A stretch of DNA of 8,458 nucleotides from an uncultured Flavobacterium sp. (GTDB lineage: Bacteria; Bacteroidota; Bacteroidia; Flavobacteriales; Flavobacteriaceae). Location: assembly GCF_937967675.1 (NCBI RefSeq), contig NZ_CALBSN010000125.1, positions 1-8,458 on the forward strand, given 5' to 3'. The first letter of the stretch is position 1. Every line of letters starts with the position of its first letter. This document shows positions 7,630 to 8,458 of this stretch, piece by piece. The notes beneath the pieces were generated by a model. The model had not been told where the DNA came from. It did no database searches and was given only the letters and a program-made list of their open reading frames with translations. A program made the translations under genes and the position numbers.

Positions 7630-7854
7630 TTACTCTTTTTCGTTAGCCAAAAAGAAATTTCTCGATTTTTTTGGATACTGATTGTAACTTTTATCACTCG
7701 GGTTTACGATTACCGATTTAATATTGATTTCGTCTCCTACTTTAAAATTTTTCTCGGTATATTGGTAATCCAATAAATATTCGCCACAGAAATAATTCCC
7801 ATCTGCATCTTTTTCTATAATTCCGGTGTAAATTCCTTTTTTATCTTTTGACAT
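7630..7854 (-). CDS. Small orphan protein between nrdA and dgt, 74 residues
   Basis: I do not recognise a named family. The 74-residue product starts MSKDKKGIYTG, has no signal peptide or membrane segment, is rich in Lys, Asp, Glu, Asn and Tyr, and carries one cysteine (C23 in NYFCGEYL). Alternating patterns such as YTGIIEKDADGNYFCGEYL and VGDEINIKSVIV suggest a small beta-rich, perhaps barrel-like, cytoplasmic fold; this is inference. The frame can be extended upstream to an ATG at 7914, giving 94 residues. I reject that start because the extra codons lie over the nrdA terminator hairpin and its U-tract (7902-7932) and over a good -7 box (7869-7876). The ATG at 7854 follows an A-rich leader and has an A at -3, as usual here. 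It is probably co-transcribed with dgt, which begins 33 bases downstream. Coding status is likely from the clean frame and its promoter; the function is unknown. Confidence 0.75.
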   Translation of the reverse strand: MSKDKKGIYTGIIEKDADGNYFCGEYLLDYQYTEKNFKVGDEINIKSVIVNPSDKSYNQYPKKSRNFFLANEKE

Positions 7855-7868
7855 AATTCTATTTTTTT

Positions 7869-7876
7869 CAAATGTA
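7869..7876 (-). promoter_or_regulatory. -7 box for the orphan gene and dgt
   Basis: On the minus strand TACATTTG matches TANNTTTG and is followed by an A-rich stretch and the ATG at 7854, leaving 14 bases from box to start. The nearest upstream TTG is 25 bases away (7902-7904), slightly beyond the usual 17-23 base spacing, so the -33 element is weak. Its position just after the nrdA terminator supports a separate transcription unit for the orphan gene and dgt. Confidence 0.5.
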
Positions 7877-7901
7877 CGAATTGGATTGTAATTATTTAAA
7901 A

Positions 7902-7932
7902 CAAAAACAGCCATCGTAGTGATGACTGCTTT
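7902..7932 (-). terminator. Intrinsic terminator of nrdA
   Basis: On the minus strand, 33 bases after the nrdA stop, CAGTCATC (7921-7928) pairs with GATGGCTG (7908-7915) around the loop ACTAC. The eight-pair stem has one G-U wobble and can be lengthened by a further G-U pair and three A-U pairs; a T5 tract follows (7903-7907). This is a standard Rho-independent terminator and separates nrdA from the orphan gene. Confidence 0.82.
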
Positions 7933-7964
7933 CTTTATTCTATTATCTATGTTCTTTTATTTAA

Positions 7965-8458
7965 TTAAGAACCACACATTTCACAATCTTCTGGACCAGA
8001 ATTTCTAGCTCTTTCAATCATAGCTCTGTATTCTTCTGCAGACATTTCTGCTGGTTCTTCTAAAACTGCAATAGCTTCTACTTTTTTAACTTCAACATGT
8101 TGTTCTTTCACTTCAATTGGCGCTTCTTTTTTGTCGTTGTTTAAAGTAAACTTAATCGCATCAACAGCTGCTTTTGTTCTTAAATAATACATTCCCGTTT
8201 TTAAACCTGATTTCCAAGCGTAGAAGTGCATTGAAGTTAATTTCGCATACGTTGCATCTTGCATAAACAAGTTCAACGATTGCGATTGGTCAATAAAATA
8301 ACCTCTTTGACGACTCATATCGATAATATCTTTCATCGACATTTCCCAAACCGTTTTGTACAATTCTTTTAAATCAGCAGGAATTCTTTCAATGTGTTGC
8401 ACCGAACCATTGTGACGCATGATTTCTTGCTTCAATGTTTCGTTCCACAAACCTCTTT
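7965..8458 (-). CDS. nrdA: Ribonucleoside-diphosphate reductase large subunit, C-terminal part (5' end outside window)
   Basis: The frame is open through the right edge; about 163 C-terminal residues are present. Class I ribonucleotide reductase alpha chains reduce ribonucleoside diphosphates to deoxy forms with a radical supplied by the beta subunit. Supporting motifs are WNETLKQEIM, the nucleotide-barrel segment IDQSQSLNLFM, and MHFYAWKSGLKTGMYYLRT, which contains the tyrosine pair of the radical-transfer path. A variable Glu/Lys/Val-rich flexible tail follows, ending in CEMCGS with the two cysteines that pass electrons from thioredoxin-type donors to the active site. The MHFYxWKxGLKTGMYYLRT and CxMCGS features resemble eukaryotic RRM1 more than E. 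coli NrdA. A TTG at 8450 is an internal leucine codon, not a start, because upstream residues (R-G) stay in frame and belong to the conserved RGLWNE block. The active-site cysteines and the allosteric ATP cone would lie outside the window. The transcript ends at the hairpin at 7902-7932. Confidence 0.94.
   Translation of the reverse strand, partial: RGLWNETLKQEIMRHNGSVQHIERIPADLKELYKTVWEMSMKDIIDMSRQRGYFIDQSQSLNLFMQDATYAKLTSMHFYAWKSGLKTGMYYLRTKAAVDAIKFTLNNDKKEAPIEVKEQHVEVKKVEAIAVLEEPAEMSAEEYRAMIERARNSGPEDCEMCGS

Noticed and set aside
8448..8450. TTG as a possible start of the ribonucleotide reductase gene
   Set aside because: The frame continues upstream to the window edge, and the preceding Arg-Gly belongs to the conserved RGLWNE block, so the gene is simply truncated by the window.
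1..8458. A novel defence, CRISPR, toxin-antitoxin or biosynthetic system
   Set aside because: All large frames belong to recognisable housekeeping or T9SS-secreted families; no regular repeat-spacer pattern, paired small toxin-antitoxin genes or defence domains were found. The HD-domain gene is a complete housekeeping Dgt with no nearby phage-sensing partner.

Overview
The window looks like a chromosomal segment from a member of the Flavobacteriaceae (Bacteroidota), probably Flavobacterium or a close relative. It is AT-rich, has no Shine-Dalgarno sequence at any start codon, and carries flavobacterial -7 boxes (TANNTTTG). It also encodes a secreted protein with a type IX secretion (T9SS) sorting domain and a DUF3078 outer-membrane protein. 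This assignment comes from recognising protein families by eye; no search was run.

Layout. At the left edge, bases 1-14 on the minus strand may be the first codons of a divergent gene. On the plus strand, dxs (57-1832, the first enzyme of the MEP isoprenoid pathway) overlaps by 8 bases a DUF3078 outer-membrane beta-barrel gene (1825-2766). The two form a translationally coupled pair. This pair converges on a minus-strand gene for a 1109-residue secreted T9SS protein (2836-6165). A perfect 28-bp inverted repeat with a 4-base loop (2773-2832) fills almost all of the space between them and serves as a terminator in both directions.

Right of 6250 every gene is on the minus strand. In transcription order these are the 3' end of a ribonucleotide reductase large-subunit gene (nrdA, cut by the window edge), a clear intrinsic terminator (7902-7932), a 74-codon orphan gene (7630-7854) with its own -7 box, dgt (6250-7596), and then the T9SS gene, which has its own -7 box. 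Ribonucleotide reductase makes deoxynucleotides and Dgt hydrolyses dGTP, so the right half is a dNTP-pool neighbourhood with an unrecognised small protein between the two enzymes.

I found no mobile element, CRISPR array, tRNA, rRNA, toxin-antitoxin or defence system. The window is mostly ordinary core genome plus one lineage-type secreted protein. The points worth a second look are the long palindrome, the PA domain nested inside the beta-propeller protein, the orphan gene between nrdA and dgt and its corrected start, and the very short promoter-to-start distances at the left edge.
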